The notes beneath the pieces were generated by a model that was not told where the DNA came from, did not search any database, and saw nothing but the letters and a program-made list of their open reading frames with translations. DNA of 64,000 bases from contig FCNA01000129.1 in NCBI GenBank assembly GCA_900018345.1, positions 1 through 64,000 on the forward strand, given 5' to 3'. This DNA comes from Clostridiales bacterium CHKCI006 (GTDB taxonomy: Bacteria; Bacillota_I; Bacilli_A; Erysipelotrichales; Coprobacillaceae). The position numbers were made by a program, and so were the translations under genes. This document shows positions 42,884 to 52,396 of this stretch, one piece after another. Within the stretch, counting starts at the first letter, position 1. Every line of letters starts with the position of its first letter.

Positions 42884-43559
42884 TTGTTTGACCTCCTAAA
42901 TAAACCTCGGGGACCCTTCCTTTCACCAAACGCAAGGCCACCGGAAAGGTATATTCTGATGGGTAGATTTCATGAAAAAAAGGCAGTACCATCTCCTGAT
43001 TCATGGTCACCCGGACACTGATCTTGACCATGGTATCGTTAATGCCATAATCCGTTACTTCGGTCAAGATCTCCTGGGAAAAATTCGTCATTGTTTTGAA
43101 GCGAACAGGAATCTGGATACCAAGCCAGGATAGCAAAGGAAAAGAGAGCGCTGTCTCTAAGGGTACACGGCCGACCACTCCTTGCTCAGTGCTGATTTTC
43201 TCCAGGACCCTCTCATAACGGGAATCATCCTTCGCCTGATAATGACCTAACTGTACCTGATAGATCGTTGACTCAGCATCATAAACAAGCTGGTCAGCCA
43301 GCTGATTTAAACTGGTCATATCATATTCAATACTTAAGATCTCGCCCTTTTCATCACGATTGACAATGATCCAATCCGTCAATGCCTCACTGGTAAAGAT
43401 CTCTCTTTTATAGTGAACCAGCACTGCACTGGTAAACTGTTCAATCTGCATCCGACCATAGTCATCTAAAATAGGCAGCATCTGCGTATATAAAGCCACC
43501 ATTCCAACGCATAAGCAGGCGATAATCAGGACCAGCAATCCTTTTTTCCATTTTTTCAT
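42876..43559 (-). CDS. yunB: YunB-family sporulation protein
   Basis: 227 aa. One N-terminal membrane helix (KGLLVLIIACLCVGMVALYT at 5-24), then the YunB domain: GRVPLETALSFPLLSWLGIQIPVRFKTM near 137-164, YGINDTMVKISVRVTM near 177 and FPVALRLVKGRVPEVYLGG at the end. In Bacillus YunB is a sigma-E-dependent spore-formation protein. ATG 43559 follows AAGGGGTGAGTAC; a start at 43586 is less likely. First gene of a pair with the YutH-like gene. Confidence 0.8.
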   Translation of the reverse strand: MKKWKKGLLVLIIACLCVGMVALYTQMLPILDDYGRMQIEQFTSAVLVHYKREIFTSEALTDWIIVNRDEKGEILSIEYDMTSLNQLADQLVYDAESTIYQVQLGHYQAKDDSRYERVLEKISTEQGVVGRVPLETALSFPLLSWLGIQIPVRFKTMTNFSQEILTEVTDYGINDTMVKISVRVTMNQEMVLPFFHEIYPSEYTFPVALRLVKGRVPEVYLGGQTNE

Positions 43560-43597
43560 GTACTCACCCCTTCTATTTCTATGCATATCCTGTCTAA

Positions 43598-43627
43598 AAT
43601 AGAAGAAGCCAGCCCTAAGGCCGGCTA
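43598..43627 (-). terminator. SUF operon terminator
   Basis: AGCCGGC/GCTGGCT (one G-U pair) hairpin with TCTTCTATTTT downstream on the minus strand, around the stop of the cyclo-ligase gene. Confidence 0.6.
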
Positions 43628-44178
43628 AAAGTCAATACTTGTTTTTCAGTAATAATCTGGTCAAGTGGCTGATCATGCGCATACACCTGAAAGGTCCCTT
43701 CCTGAAAAGCATATGCGAGTCCGATGGTCGGACAGGGATACAGCGCTAAATAGCGATCATAATAACCGCCACCCATGCCTAAACGATTGCCCCTGGCATC
43801 AAATGCAACTATAGGTACCAGCATGAGATCCAGCTGAACAGCCAGTCTATGACAGGTTTCCAATGGTTCAAGAATACCAAAGTGCCCCTTTGCAAGACAT
43901 GCAGCGCCTGATATTTCATAAAAATCCATCATCTTGCCATTAACTCTAGGCACATAGACGTGCTTGCCTCTTCGCAGACAGTCCTCCAGGATGGCTCTGG
44001 TTGCAACTTCCTGGCGGACATCTAAATACAGCGCGATATGTTCAGCTGAAAGATAAACCGGACAGGTTTGCAGATGCCGAAAGATAAAAGAAGACAGCTG
44101 TTCGACTTCCTCTGAAGTCAACTGCTGCCTTTTTTGCAGGATCATCCGACGTAAGGTCTGATTATCCAATACTATCAC
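43615..44178 (-). CDS. 5-formyltetrahydrofolate cyclo-ligase
   Basis: Converts 5-formyl-THF to 5,10-methenyl-THF with ATP. 187 aa; the ATP-loop [16 protein letters not shown] near 10-25 and the C-terminal signature [16 protein letters not shown] near 134-149. GTG start at 44178 lies within the end of sufB (17-bp overlap), making it the last gene of the SUF operon; a TTG at 44169 is also possible. Confidence 0.9.
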   Translation of the reverse strand: MIVLDNQTLRRMILQKRQQLTSEEVEQLSSFIFRHLQTCPVYLSAEHIALYLDVRQEVATRAILEDCLRRGKHVYVPRVNGKMMDFYEISGAACLAKGHFGILEPLETCHRLAVQLDLMLVPIVAFDARGNRLGMGGGYYDRYLALYPCPTIGLAYAFQEGTFQVYAHDQPLDQIITEKQVLTFSRP

Positions 44179-45565
44179 TCATATCCAGTTTCAACAACTG
44201 ATTCAGCTCAACAGCGTATTCCATTGGCAGTTCGCGACTAAATGGTTCAATAAAGCCCATGACGATCATTTCCGTTGCCTGAGCCTTAGTCAGACCACGG
44301 CTCATCAAATAGAACAATTGATCTTCTGAAACCTTGGATACTGTTGCCTCATGTTCAATCACAGAATCACCGTTACGTACTTCATTGACCGGAACTGTAT
44401 CACTTGTGGAGATCGCATCGAGGATCAAGGTATCACATTCAACCTTACTTTTCGCTTTGGCTGCCTTAGGATTATGCATAACCATCCCACGATAGTTCAC
44501 TTTTCCGCCATTACGCGAAACCGATTTAGAAATGATCTGACTGCTCGTATGCGGTGAGAGGTGAATCATCTTGGAACCTGAATCAATGATCTGGCCGCGA
44601 TCCGCAACCGCAATCGTGATACATGAACCACGGGCACCTTCTTCCGCTAAGATGCAAGCAGGGTACTTCATGGTCACTTTAGATCCGATATTTCCATCGA
44701 CCCATTCCATGGATCCATTTTTATAGACCTTGGCGCGCTGCGTAACCAGATTATAAATATTTTTTGACCAGTTCTGAATCGTTGTATAGCGGCATTTCGC
44801 ACCTTCCAGAACCACAATTTCGACGACTCCGGCATGGAGGGAATCCTTCGAATATGAAGGGGCTGTACAGCCTTCAACATAGTGGATGTCCGAACCCTTA
44901 TCGACGATGATCAACGTTCTTTCAAACTGTGCCATTCTCTCAGAGTTGATTCTAAAATAAGACTGCAGCGGCTTATCCAGGGTAATCCCAGGGGGAACAT
45001 AGATAAAAGATCCTCCTGACCAGACCGCACCGTTTAACGCAGAGAACTTATTGTCATTATACGGTATGACCGTATCGAAGTACTTTTTAAAGATCTCCGG
45101 ATATTCTCTTAACCCGCTGTCGATATCCAAGAAGATAACCCCTTTTTCACGGACTTCTTCAAGCATGTTGTGATAGACGACTTCTGATTCATATTGAGCA
45201 CTGGCACCAGCTAAAAACTTCTGTTCAGCTTCCGGGATCCCCAAGCGATTAAACGTATCCTTGATCTTTTCAGGGACTTCATCCCATTTGTCCGTCAGAT
45301 TATCACTTGGGCGATTATAATACGTATATTCATCAAAATTCATTTCACTGAGATCAACGCCCCAGGTAGGCATAGGTTTCTCCAGAAAACAGCGCAGTGA
45401 TTTCAAGCGATATTCCAGCATCCACTCCGGTTCGTTTTTAATTCGAGAGATCTCACGGACGACTTCTTCATTTAATCCTTTACCTGTATTGAAAACAGAA
45501 ACATCCCCGTCGCTGAAATCATATTTCGCTTCATCGCTGAACGGAATCGCCTGCTTCTCAGTCAT
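44162..45565 (-). CDS. sufB: Fe-S cluster assembly scaffold SufB
   Basis: Scaffold subunit of SufBCD, which builds clusters. 467 aa beta-helix protein; [38 protein letters not shown] near 230-267 holds the conserved cysteines, and the C-terminus has the SufB/D marks [45 protein letters not shown] 45565 lies 8 nt from AGGAGG. Overlaps sufU by 8 bp. Confidence 0.96.
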   Translation of the reverse strand: MTEKQAIPFSDEAKYDFSDGDVSVFNTGKGLNEEVVREISRIKNEPEWMLEYRLKSLRCFLEKPMPTWGVDLSEMNFDEYTYYNRPSDNLTDKWDEVPEKIKDTFNRLGIPEAEQKFLAGASAQYESEVVYHNMLEEVREKGVIFLDIDSGLREYPEIFKKYFDTVIPYNDNKFSALNGAVWSGGSFIYVPPGITLDKPLQSYFRINSERMAQFERTLIIVDKGSDIHYVEGCTAPSYSKDSLHAGVVEIVVLEGAKCRYTTIQNWSKNIYNLVTQRAKVYKNGSMEWVDGNIGSKVTMKYPACILAEEGARGSCITIAVADRGQIIDSGSKMIHLSPHTSSQIISKSVSRNGGKVNYRGMVMHNPKAAKAKSKVECDTLILDAISTSDTVPVNEVRNGDSVIEHEATVSKVSEDQLFYLMSRGLTKAQATEMIVMGFIEPFSRELPMEYAVELNQLLKLDMSDSIG

Positions 45566-46013
45566 CCTCATCCCCTCCTGTCTCATGATTAATGATCTTT
45601 TTCATTGCATTCCAGCCAAGGGTTGCACATTTGATCCGATTGGCCTGCTTATGTGTATTTTTAAAGACGATGGCTTCATCCAGGACTTCCGGATCATAAG
45701 GTCTTTCATAAATCATATTCATATATTGATCAATAATGGCTTTGGCTTCTTCCACACTTTTACCTTTCAGCAGTTCCGTCATGATAGACGTACTGGCTGT
45801 GCAGATAGCACAGGCCTCCCCATCAAAACGAATATCCTGAATTGTATCCTGATCAATATAGGCCTGGACATCGATATTATCGATGCAGGTACTTGAATTC
45901 ATATTCACTTGCTCATAACGTGCATCATCCTGCACTAGTTCATGGTTACGCGGATACTGATAGTGATCCATGATCACTTCACGCATCAGCATTGGATCAT
46001 CAAAAGAAGGCAT
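45558..46013 (-). CDS. sufU: SufU Fe-S assembly protein
   Basis: Zn-dependent sulfur acceptor that works with SufS. 151 aa. Conserved cysteines in [15 protein letters not shown] near 63-77 and in [12 protein letters not shown] near 130. Start placed at 46013 inside the sufS end, where AAAGGGG precedes by about 12 nt; longer reading to 46094 would run through sufS. C-terminus ETGGDEDD is acidic. Confidence 0.94.
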   Translation of the reverse strand: MPSFDDPMLMREVIMDHYQYPRNHELVQDDARYEQVNMNSSTCIDNIDVQAYIDQDTIQDIRFDGEACAICTASTSIMTELLKGKSVEEAKAIIDQYMNMIYERPYDPEVLDEAIVFKNTHKQANRIKCATLGWNAMKKIINHETGGDEDD

Positions 46014-47226
46014 CGAGGAAGTCATCCCCTTTCTTACACACTTCGACAAATGCATCAATTTCTTCTTTCGTATTATAGAAATAGAAAGAAGCACGCACTG
46101 TCGTCGATACTTTCAAATATTCATCCAGGATTTTGGCACAATGCTGTCCGGCACGTACCGCAATCCCATATTTATTAAAGAGACTGGCTGCATCCTGAGA
46201 GAATACATTTTTAATATTGAAAGCGATTGGACCCATTTTTGCATCCGCATTATAGATCTCGACCAAATCAACTTCCTGCATTCTTTTCACCGCATAGGCA
46301 CGCAATTCTTCTTCATAGGCAGCAATCTGGTCCATTCCAATAGCCATCAGATAACGAACAGCTGCACCTAAACCTACAACGCCTTCAATATTAGGCGTTC
46401 CGGCTTCAAATTTTTCAGGTGGATTTTTCAGACTGACGACCCCACAGCTGTTGTAACGAGAGTTGCTTCCGCCTCCCAGGCGCGTTGGTGTCGTTTCTTT
46501 AAGCAAATCATATTTACCATATAAGACCCCGACACCCGTTGGTCCGCACATCTTATGTGCCGAAAAAACTAAAAAGTCCATATCCAGATCCTGAACATCC
46601 ACCGGCATATGCGGAACACTCTGGGCACCATCAATAACGACAATGATCCCGCGTTCATGCGCATAGTCACATATTTCTTTAACTGGCAAAACATGCCCTA
46701 ATACATTGGTTACATGCGCCAGCGCAATGATCTTTGTATGATCATTCACTGCGCGTTTAACCACCTCCATCTGGACACGACCTGTTTCGTCCAGATCGAT
46801 ATAATTCACTTGTGCACCGACTTCCCTGGCTACTTTAAACCATGGAAGCGTGTTAGCGGCATGCTCGGCCACACAGATCAAGATCTCATCCCCCTGACCA
46901 AGGTGGGTCTTCGCATACCCCTCTGCAATCAGATTCAATGAATCGGTTGCCCCGTAAGTAAAGACGATTTCCTTAGGGTTAGGCGCATTGATCAGTTTGG
47001 CCACATCCGCTCTGACCTGCTCATATTTGGTATCTACCACATAGCTGAGATCATAATCGCCGCGATGGGCATTTGCCGTATAATCGGACAGATAAGCGAC
47101 AATCTCATCGATCACTGGTTTTGGCTTAAAGGTTGTCGCTCCGTTATCTAAATAAATCAATGGTTTTCCCTGCATGGTCTTCCCTTGCAGCATTGGGAAA
47201 TCCTGACGAATTTTTTCGATATCCAT
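46000..47226 (-). CDS. sufS: Cysteine desulfurase SufS
   Basis: PLP enzyme supplying sulfur from cysteine. 408 aa. YLDNGATTFKPKPV near 25, PLP lysine in DFLVFSAHKMCGPTGVGVLYG near 215-235, and the persulfide cysteine in VRAGQHCAKILDEYL near 360. ATG overlaps the sufD stop (TAATG). Confidence 0.96.
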   Translation of the reverse strand: MDIEKIRQDFPMLQGKTMQGKPLIYLDNGATTFKPKPVIDEIVAYLSDYTANAHRGDYDLSYVVDTKYEQVRADVAKLINAPNPKEIVFTYGATDSLNLIAEGYAKTHLGQGDEILICVAEHAANTLPWFKVAREVGAQVNYIDLDETGRVQMEVVKRAVNDHTKIIALAHVTNVLGHVLPVKEICDYAHERGIIVVIDGAQSVPHMPVDVQDLDMDFLVFSAHKMCGPTGVGVLYGKYDLLKETTPTRLGGGSNSRYNSCGVVSLKNPPEKFEAGTPNIEGVVGLGAAVRYLMAIGMDQIAAYEEELRAYAVKRMQEVDLVEIYNADAKMGPIAFNIKNVFSQDAASLFNKYGIAVRAGQHCAKILDEYLKVSTTVRASFYFYNTKEEIDAFVEVCKKGDDFLDAFF

Positions 47227-48143
47227 TACGCATTCCCTACCTTTTTTTCCAGCATGGCTTCAAAACGTGTCGCTACTTCCTGATCATTCATCTTGGCAAT
47301 CGCCGGCAGCAGATAACCATAAGTAATCAGATGCATGGCCTGGGCCTTCGTCAACCCACGGCTTTGCAGATAGTATAGATGATCATCATCCATTCGACCG
47401 ACACCGGCAGCGTGGCTGGCTTTTACATCATAATCATCAATATAAAGATATGGGTTCGCTTTAGCGATACAGCCCTCATCAAGCACCATGATCTTACTTG
47501 TCTGATGCGTGCTGGTCAGATGCATGCCTCGTTCAATGCGACCGACACCATCAAAAACAAGACGTGCCTGGTCCTTAACGGCACCATAGTTTTCCATGTT
47601 GCCATATGTATTAGGGGCATGATGATTTAAGGTTACCGTAAAATGTTTACGATCCTTCTCTTTTGCCAGCGCCGCTAAAGAGAGTTCGACATGGGCGCCT
47701 TCCCCATCCAGCTCATAGACATACTGGCTGTTCTGATCGCCATCGGCAAGCTCACCATAACCGGCTTTCAAAGAAGCATCTCTTGCGACATGCACAGTTT
47801 CTGAAATCGTCAATTCACCCTGATGATCACTTTCGTTAACGAGGATCATCTCCACCTGGGCACCTTGACCAATCTGCATATGGCGTTGATACTGGCTTTG
47901 AGCATGAAGATGGCGGACTTCAACGAGTCTGACTGAAGCATTCGCCGCCACCTCATAGTTGAGTGTGAACTGACTTGCCTGTTGCTGATCAATGATAACC
48001 TGTAAGGTCACAGGTTCCATAGCATCAATCACCAGATCGAACGGCCCTTGTCCGGTGACACGAATGCCTGCACAAGTATCGTTTGTGACGATCCCTGTCT
48101 CATTGAAAACAACAGTATTGGCAATATGCGCGTAAGTATACAT
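47226..48143 (-). CDS. sufD: Fe-S cluster assembly protein SufD
   Basis: SufBCD scaffold partner. 305 aa, shorter than the usual 400 or so, with the beta-helix core and the conserved C-terminal [37 protein letters not shown] near 235-271. ATG 48143 overlaps the sufC stop by one base (TAATG); upstream ATG at 48173 lies within sufC. Confidence 0.93.
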   Translation of the reverse strand: MYTYAHIANTVVFNETGIVTNDTCAGIRVTGQGPFDLVIDAMEPVTLQVIIDQQQASQFTLNYEVAANASVRLVEVRHLHAQSQYQRHMQIGQGAQVEMILVNESDHQGELTISETVHVARDASLKAGYGELADGDQNSQYVYELDGEGAHVELSLAALAKEKDRKHFTVTLNHHAPNTYGNMENYGAVKDQARLVFDGVGRIERGMHLTSTHQTSKIMVLDEGCIAKANPYLYIDDYDVKASHAAGVGRMDDDHLYYLQSRGLTKAQAMHLITYGYLLPAIAKMNDQEVATRFEAMLEKKVGNA

Positions 48144-48961
48144 TATTGATGTGAGTTCACGTTGGCCGCACATGAACCTAATATCACTCTAGGTGTTTCT
48201 TTCTCTATTTCAATTTCTACCCCATACTCTTCTCTGATCCAGTCATAACCCTGTTCATCAATCTTCTCAATTAACTCATAACCACCGCTCAGGATGATAC
48301 GTCCATTGACCAGCACGTGAACATGGGTTGGCTTTACTAATTCAAACAGACGCTGATAGTGAGAAACCATGATACAGCCGAAGTCATCTGAACGCATGGA
48401 GTTAATGGCTTTCGCAACGATGCGTAAAGCATCGACATCCAAACCGGAGTCAATTTCATCGAGTAAAGCGAATTTTGGCTCTAAGAGCTTCATCTGTAAA
48501 ATTTCATTGCGCTTTTTTTCACCGCCGGAAAAACCTTCATTCAAATAACGGTGTGCTAAATTTTCATCCATCTCCAATTCCGCAATATTCTTTTCCAATG
48601 TTCGGATAAACTGGAATAATGAGATAGGTTTTTCACGTCTGGCATTCATTGCTGCCTTGAGGAAATCCGAATTGGTTACACCAGGAATTTCCTGAGGATA
48701 CTGCATGCCTAAAAATAAACCGGCTCTGCTGCGCTGGTCAACCTCCATGTCTAAAACATTTTGATCATCCAGCATAATTGAGCCTTCCGTAACAATATAT
48801 TTAGGGTGACCCATGATACTGGAAAGCAATGTAGATTTACCGTTTCCATTTGGTCCCATAAGTGCGTGAACCTCACCGGTTCTGACTTCTAAATCAACCC
48901 CTTTTAAAATTTCTTTATCGTCAATAGATACATGTAAATTCTGTATTTTCAAAGTTGACAT
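48143..48961 (-). CDS. sufC: SUF system ATPase SufC
   Basis: ABC-type ATPase of SufBCD. 272 aa. Walker A GPNGNGKSTLLSSIMG near 36-51, signature FSGGEKKRNEILQM near 143 and Walker B KFALLDEIDSGLDVDALR near 165. First gene of sufCDSUB-fthC; promoter TTGTCA/17/TACAAT at 48986-49014. The tail after residue 250 (RVILGSCAANVNSHQ) is longer than usual. Confidence 0.96.
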   Translation of the reverse strand: MSTLKIQNLHVSIDDKEILKGVDLEVRTGEVHALMGPNGNGKSTLLSSIMGHPKYIVTEGSIMLDDQNVLDMEVDQRSRAGLFLGMQYPQEIPGVTNSDFLKAAMNARREKPISLFQFIRTLEKNIAELEMDENLAHRYLNEGFSGGEKKRNEILQMKLLEPKFALLDEIDSGLDVDALRIVAKAINSMRSDDFGCIMVSHYQRLFELVKPTHVHVLVNGRIILSGGYELIEKIDEQGYDWIREEYGVEIEIEKETPRVILGSCAANVNSHQ

Positions 48962-48985
48962 ATTGATAGCCCCTTTCCTTTGTCT

Positions 48986-49014
48986 ATTGTACTAGAAAAA
49001 GTGTTTCATGACAA
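48986..49014 (-). promoter_or_regulatory. suf operon promoter
   Basis: Minus-strand -35 TTGTCA (49009-49014), 17-bp spacer, -10 TACAAT (48986-48991). Confidence 0.75.
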
Positions 49015-49057
49015 ATAATTCGCTTTAAAAAAAGAAGTTTTTTCAAAAATCGCAACC

Positions 49058-49082
49058 TTTTTTTTAAAACTATGTTATAGTT
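49058..49082 (+). promoter_or_regulatory. Shared 25-nt promoter/operator element, copy 2
   Basis: Eight Ts then AAAACTATGTTATAGTT, identical to the minus-strand copy at 41993-42017; AACTAT-GTT-ATAGTT at 49068-49082. The ribosome site follows within 6 nt. Confidence 0.6.
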
Positions 49083-49102
49083 ATCTTAAGGAGGTGAAGT
49101 CC

Positions 49103-50182
49103 TTGGAAGATATCAGAAAGTTTCTTAATAACCTGACAAACCGCAAACAAATGATCGTGCTCGTCAACGTTCTGGCAATCTGTGTTATCGTCTACTTGAT
49201 CTATGCTTCCTTTTCATTATGGGAAAATATTTTCAGTTTATGCATGACGATCATCAAACCATTTCTGATCGGTTTTATCATTGCCTATGCCTTTTCGCCT
49301 CTTGTCAACTATTTGGAGAATAAAAAAATGCCGCGTTGGCTGGCGATCACGCTTGTTGTATCTTTGCTTCTGGTGGCCGTAAGCTTACTTGTCATATCAC
49401 TGATTCCTATGCTCTATAATAAAGCACTGGAGCTCTCAGGTCCTTTAGTAGGCGGACTGATGGAACTGCAGGAACTGTCTAAAGAGTATTTAAACATTGA
49501 CATTTCCTTAATTGTCGACTCAGCCATCGAACAAATGACCCTCTGGTTTTCCAACCTCTCATTTATGGATACCACCTTCGGTCTGATTTCGACCATACTG
49601 GGAAAGATCGGTGGTTACATCATCAACCTGATCCTGGCCATCTATTTTCTGGCGGATTATCGTCGGATCCATCACTGGATCGGAAAGCTGGCAAAACGTG
49701 TCCACCCTAATTTTGCCTATTGTCTCAAGCGGATCGATCAGGAACTGATGAGTTATATCCAGGCCTTTTTAATTCTGATGGTGATCCAGGGTGCCATCTA
49801 CGCCGGCATCTATTTTGTGCTGGGTAACCCTAACTGGCTGCTGCTCGGCCTTTTGAGCGGTCTTTCGTGCATCCTGCCTTATATTGGTCCTTTGGCTGTT
49901 AATGCTTTGGGGATCATCACCACCCTGGGCATGCCCTTCTATAAACTGATCTTATTACTGGTAGCGATCTTTGTGCAGTCCAATCTGGATTCCTATTTTA
50001 TCACACCAAGAATCTATGCCAGCCGCATTGAGATCAAGCCGATCTGGACCATCTTTGGAATCATGACTGCATCGACCCTATTTGGTCCCTGGGGGATCAT
50101 CATTGCCATGCCGACGCTTGTCATCATTAAGATCACCACGCAAACCATCATGGAAATACGAACCCAAAAAAGGAGTATGTGA
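49103..50182 (+). CDS. AI-2E-family (PerM/YueF-like) membrane permease
   Basis: 359 aa with about seven to eight helices; family marks are KPFLIGFIIAYAFSPLVNYLE near 51-71, GNPNWLLLGLLSGLSCILPYIGPLAV near 246 and FVQSNLDSYFITPRIYASRIEIKPIW near 290. Relatives export AI-2, act as Na+/H+ antiporters or have unknown roles. TTG start at 49103, 8 nt after AAGGAGG; the GTG at 49094 overlaps that site. Divergent from sufC. Confidence 0.87.
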   Translation: MEDIRKFLNNLTNRKQMIVLVNVLAICVIVYLIYASFSLWENIFSLCMTIIKPFLIGFIIAYAFSPLVNYLENKKMPRWLAITLVVSLLLVAVSLLVISLIPMLYNKALELSGPLVGGLMELQELSKEYLNIDISLIVDSAIEQMTLWFSNLSFMDTTFGLISTILGKIGGYIINLILAIYFLADYRRIHHWIGKLAKRVHPNFAYCLKRIDQELMSYIQAFLILMVIQGAIYAGIYFVLGNPNWLLLGLLSGLSCILPYIGPLAVNALGIITTLGMPFYKLILLLVAIFVQSNLDSYFITPRIYASRIEIKPIWTIFGIMTASTLFGPWGIIIAMPTLVIIKITTQTIMEIRTQKRSM

Positions 50183-50199
50183 GATCGCATACTCCCTTT
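50170..50199. terminator. Bidirectional terminator
   Basis: GGAGTATG (50172-50179) with CATACTCC (50188-50195), flanked by A6 and T5; includes the permease stop codon and ends the tiny-ORF transcript from the other side. Confidence 0.85.
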
Positions 50200-50201
50200 T
50201 T

Positions 50202-50276
50202 CTACATAATGCCGCAAATGATCACAAGTAAAATAAAAAGTACAAGGATCATTGTCATGGTATGATCACAGGCCAT
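50202..50276 (-). CDS. Tiny one-helix membrane protein, 24 aa
   Basis: MACDHTMTMI then LVLFILLVIICGIM. ATG 50276 with GGAGG 9 nt upstream. The helix VLFILLVII closely resembles the core LIVVLFILLIIVG of the YjcZ/tiny-TM family of sporulating Bacillota, whose members are small spore-associated peptides. Follows the 38-aa relative by 20 nt; both are below usual gene-calling size. Confidence 0.65.
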   Translation of the reverse strand: MACDHTMTMILVLFILLVIICGIM

Positions 50277-50296
50277 TCTCATTCACCTCCTCATGC

Positions 50297-50413
50297 TTAA
50301 AAATGATTCTGGAAGCCGATGATAATGAGCAGAATAAATAGTACCAGGATACAGGCGCCGACTTTTCGATTCGGTCCCTGACATGGTGTTTGGCAGCCAA
50401 TCTCATTTTGCAT
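50297..50413 (-). CDS. Small one-helix membrane protein, 38 aa
   Basis: MQNEIGCQTPCQGPNRKVG, helix ACILVLFILLIIIGF, tail QNHF. ATG 50413 after AAGGAGGGGTGAACA. Same VLFILLIII core as its neighbour and the YjcZ family; a Cys/Pro N-terminus replaces the usual glycine-rich head. Probable membrane or spore-coat peptide; a TATTAT near 50437-50442 could serve as -10. Confidence 0.65.
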   Translation of the reverse strand: MQNEIGCQTPCQGPNRKVGACILVLFILLIIIGFQNHF

Positions 50414-50485
50414 TGTTCACCCCTCCTTATCACAGTAGTATAATATGGTTTTTTCCACTTTGATTTTGTGTTTTTGCCTAAGTTA

Positions 50486-50514
50486 TTGAAAATAAATGAA
50501 AAAAAGTTTATAAT
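50486..50514 (+). promoter_or_regulatory. Promoter of the twin foldase operon
   Basis: -35 TTGAAA (50486-50491), 17-bp spacer, -10 TATAAT (50509-50514). Confidence 0.8.
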
Positions 50515-50545
50515 AGAAACGCTACAAAAATGAAGGAGGGATTCA

Positions 50546-51496
50546 ATGAAATCCAAATCTAAGTTAGCTTTGATGCTAACCTGTATGCTGATGCTCTCAG
50601 CCTGCCAATCCAGTGATACCCAACAAGGTGCAGCAATCGCAACGATCAATGGGGAAAATATTTCAGCAACCCAGCTCTACGATGAACTGATCAACTCCAG
50701 CACCGGCAGATCGGCCTTCTTTCAGGAAATGATCCGTGAAGTGGTGACGACCAACTTCCCGATTACTGATGCCATGAAAACAGAAGCTGATATTACGATT
50801 GAAAATCTGCAGGATCAATATACCTCATACTATGGATCAGATGGAGAAACTTACTTAACCAATGCACTGACACAATCCGGTTTTGAGGACCTGGATGATT
50901 ACCGTCAGACATTGCTTTATTCCTTCCAGTTACAGGAATTCTTAAACCAATACATTCAGGATCATTTTGATGAGGTGTTCCAGGATTACTATGATACACA
51001 GCATCCTCGCTATGTCAGTCATATTCTGATCTCTATGGACGATCCGGATAATCCAACGGAAGAAGAACAGGCGAAACTCGATGAAGTGCAAAGCCGTTTG
51101 GATGCTGGTGAAGATTTTGCTACCCTGGCCAAAGAATATTCGGATGATACGACAGCCAGCGTAGGCGGTAACTTAGGCATCTGTGACTCCAGTACCTCTT
51201 TTGTGACTGAATTCTTAGACGCTGCCATGGCTTTAGAAGAAGGTCAGATCAGCGGACAGGTCAAGACTGATTATGGTGTTCACTTCATCAAAGTGGATTC
51301 AACAGATGCCGAAACCATGAAAACCGACTATCAGGTCTTAGAAGAACGTCTGCCATCATATGATACCTATATGATCTATCTGGCGATGCAGGATTACAAT
51401 GTAACGATTACTGATGAAACTTTAAAACAGATCTATGATGATCAGCTGCAAAGTTATTTAGACCAGCGTGCAGCTAATCGAGGGGAGGATGCTTAA
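50546..51496 (+). CDS. PrsA-like peptidyl-prolyl isomerase lipoprotein
   Basis: 316 aa. Lipoprotein signal KLALMLTCMLMLSAC with lipobox LSAC (Cys 20), SurA-type N-lobe, then a parvulin domain near 150-250 (RYVSHILISM..., GEDFATLAKEYSDD, GGNLGICDSSTSFVTEFLDAAMALEEGQISGQVKTDYGVHFIKV). Folds exported proteins outside the membrane. AAGGAGG before ATG. Forms an operon with a second, related lipoprotein one base away. Confidence 0.9.
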   Translation: MKSKSKLALMLTCMLMLSACQSSDTQQGAAIATINGENISATQLYDELINSSTGRSAFFQEMIREVVTTNFPITDAMKTEADITIENLQDQYTSYYGSDGETYLTNALTQSGFEDLDDYRQTLLYSFQLQEFLNQYIQDHFDEVFQDYYDTQHPRYVSHILISMDDPDNPTEEEQAKLDEVQSRLDAGEDFATLAKEYSDDTTASVGGNLGICDSSTSFVTEFLDAAMALEEGQISGQVKTDYGVHFIKVDSTDAETMKTDYQVLEERLPSYDTYMIYLAMQDYNVTITDETLKQIYDDQLQSYLDQRAANRGEDA

Positions 51497-51497
51497 G

Positions 51498-52379
51498 ATG
51501 AAAAAAGCAATTGCCGTTATGGCCAGCTTAGCACTGTTGACCGGATGTCAGTCCTCATCCTTTTCCGGACAAGTTGAAAACGGGAGTGAAGTCGTTTTAA
51601 CGAGCAACGATAACCTGAGTCTCACCCGTCAGGAGATCTACGAGACACTGGCCGAGAATTACGGTGCCAATCTGCTTTTGAATCAGGCTCTGCAGATTGC
51701 CAGCCAGCAAGAGGATATTGATGAAGAGGAACTGAATAATCGTGTACAGGAAACCGTAGACAACTACACCTCGATGATGGGCGATGATTTAGACAGCTAC
51801 GCACAGCAGAATTTAGGTTATGATACTTTTGAAGCCTATAAGGAAGACGTTCTTGTCCCAAGTACCCGTCAGCAGATGATGATTGAAAAATACTCGGAAG
51901 ACAATTTTGAAACTTTAGCGACAGAAAACAGCTATCGCAAATTATCATGGATCAAAGTGGCCGACGAAACGACTGCAATGTCCGTCCTGGCTGAATTAAA
52001 CAGTGGAGAAAAAACATTTGCTGAGGCAGTTACCGAATATTCGACAGATACCTCAACATCGAGTTCCGGTGGAGATTTAGGTGTTGTCTCTATTCTTTCC
52101 ACCGATGTCGATTCCTCTATCGCAAATTTGACACCACAATTGACCGCGATCTCACTCTATTCTGTACCGGTCTCTTTAAGTGATGGCAGCTATGCCATTA
52201 TCGATGTGGTTGAAACAGATCCTAACAACATGAAAGAAGAAGTTCTTGAGGATCTTCAGTCAAACGAGACCATTACCTCAGAAGCAGAGGCATATTATTT
52301 AAACAAATATAATTTCCAGGTCAATGAAAAAATATTGGCTGATGCCATTAAAGAAATCGATGAGGATTACCTCTCATAA
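51498..52379 (+). CDS. Second PrsA-like foldase lipoprotein
   Basis: 293 aa. Signal and lipobox LALLTGC (Cys at about 16), followed by serines as in the first copy. A parvulin-like segment near 145-225 keeps GEKTFAEAVTEYSTD and SSSGGDLGVVSI but is shorter and weaker than in the neighbour, so isomerase activity is less certain. ATG 51498 follows GGGGAGGATGCTTAAG and begins one base after the upstream stop; a longer in-frame start inside the previous gene is rejected. Confidence 0.82.
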   Translation: MKKAIAVMASLALLTGCQSSSFSGQVENGSEVVLTSNDNLSLTRQEIYETLAENYGANLLLNQALQIASQQEDIDEEELNNRVQETVDNYTSMMGDDLDSYAQQNLGYDTFEAYKEDVLVPSTRQQMMIEKYSEDNFETLATENSYRKLSWIKVADETTAMSVLAELNSGEKTFAEAVTEYSTDTSTSSSGGDLGVVSILSTDVDSSIANLTPQLTAISLYSVPVSLSDGSYAIIDVVETDPNNMKEEVLEDLQSNETITSEAEAYYLNKYNFQVNEKILADAIKEIDEDYLS

Positions 52380-52396
52380 AAGAAAGAAGGATATTC

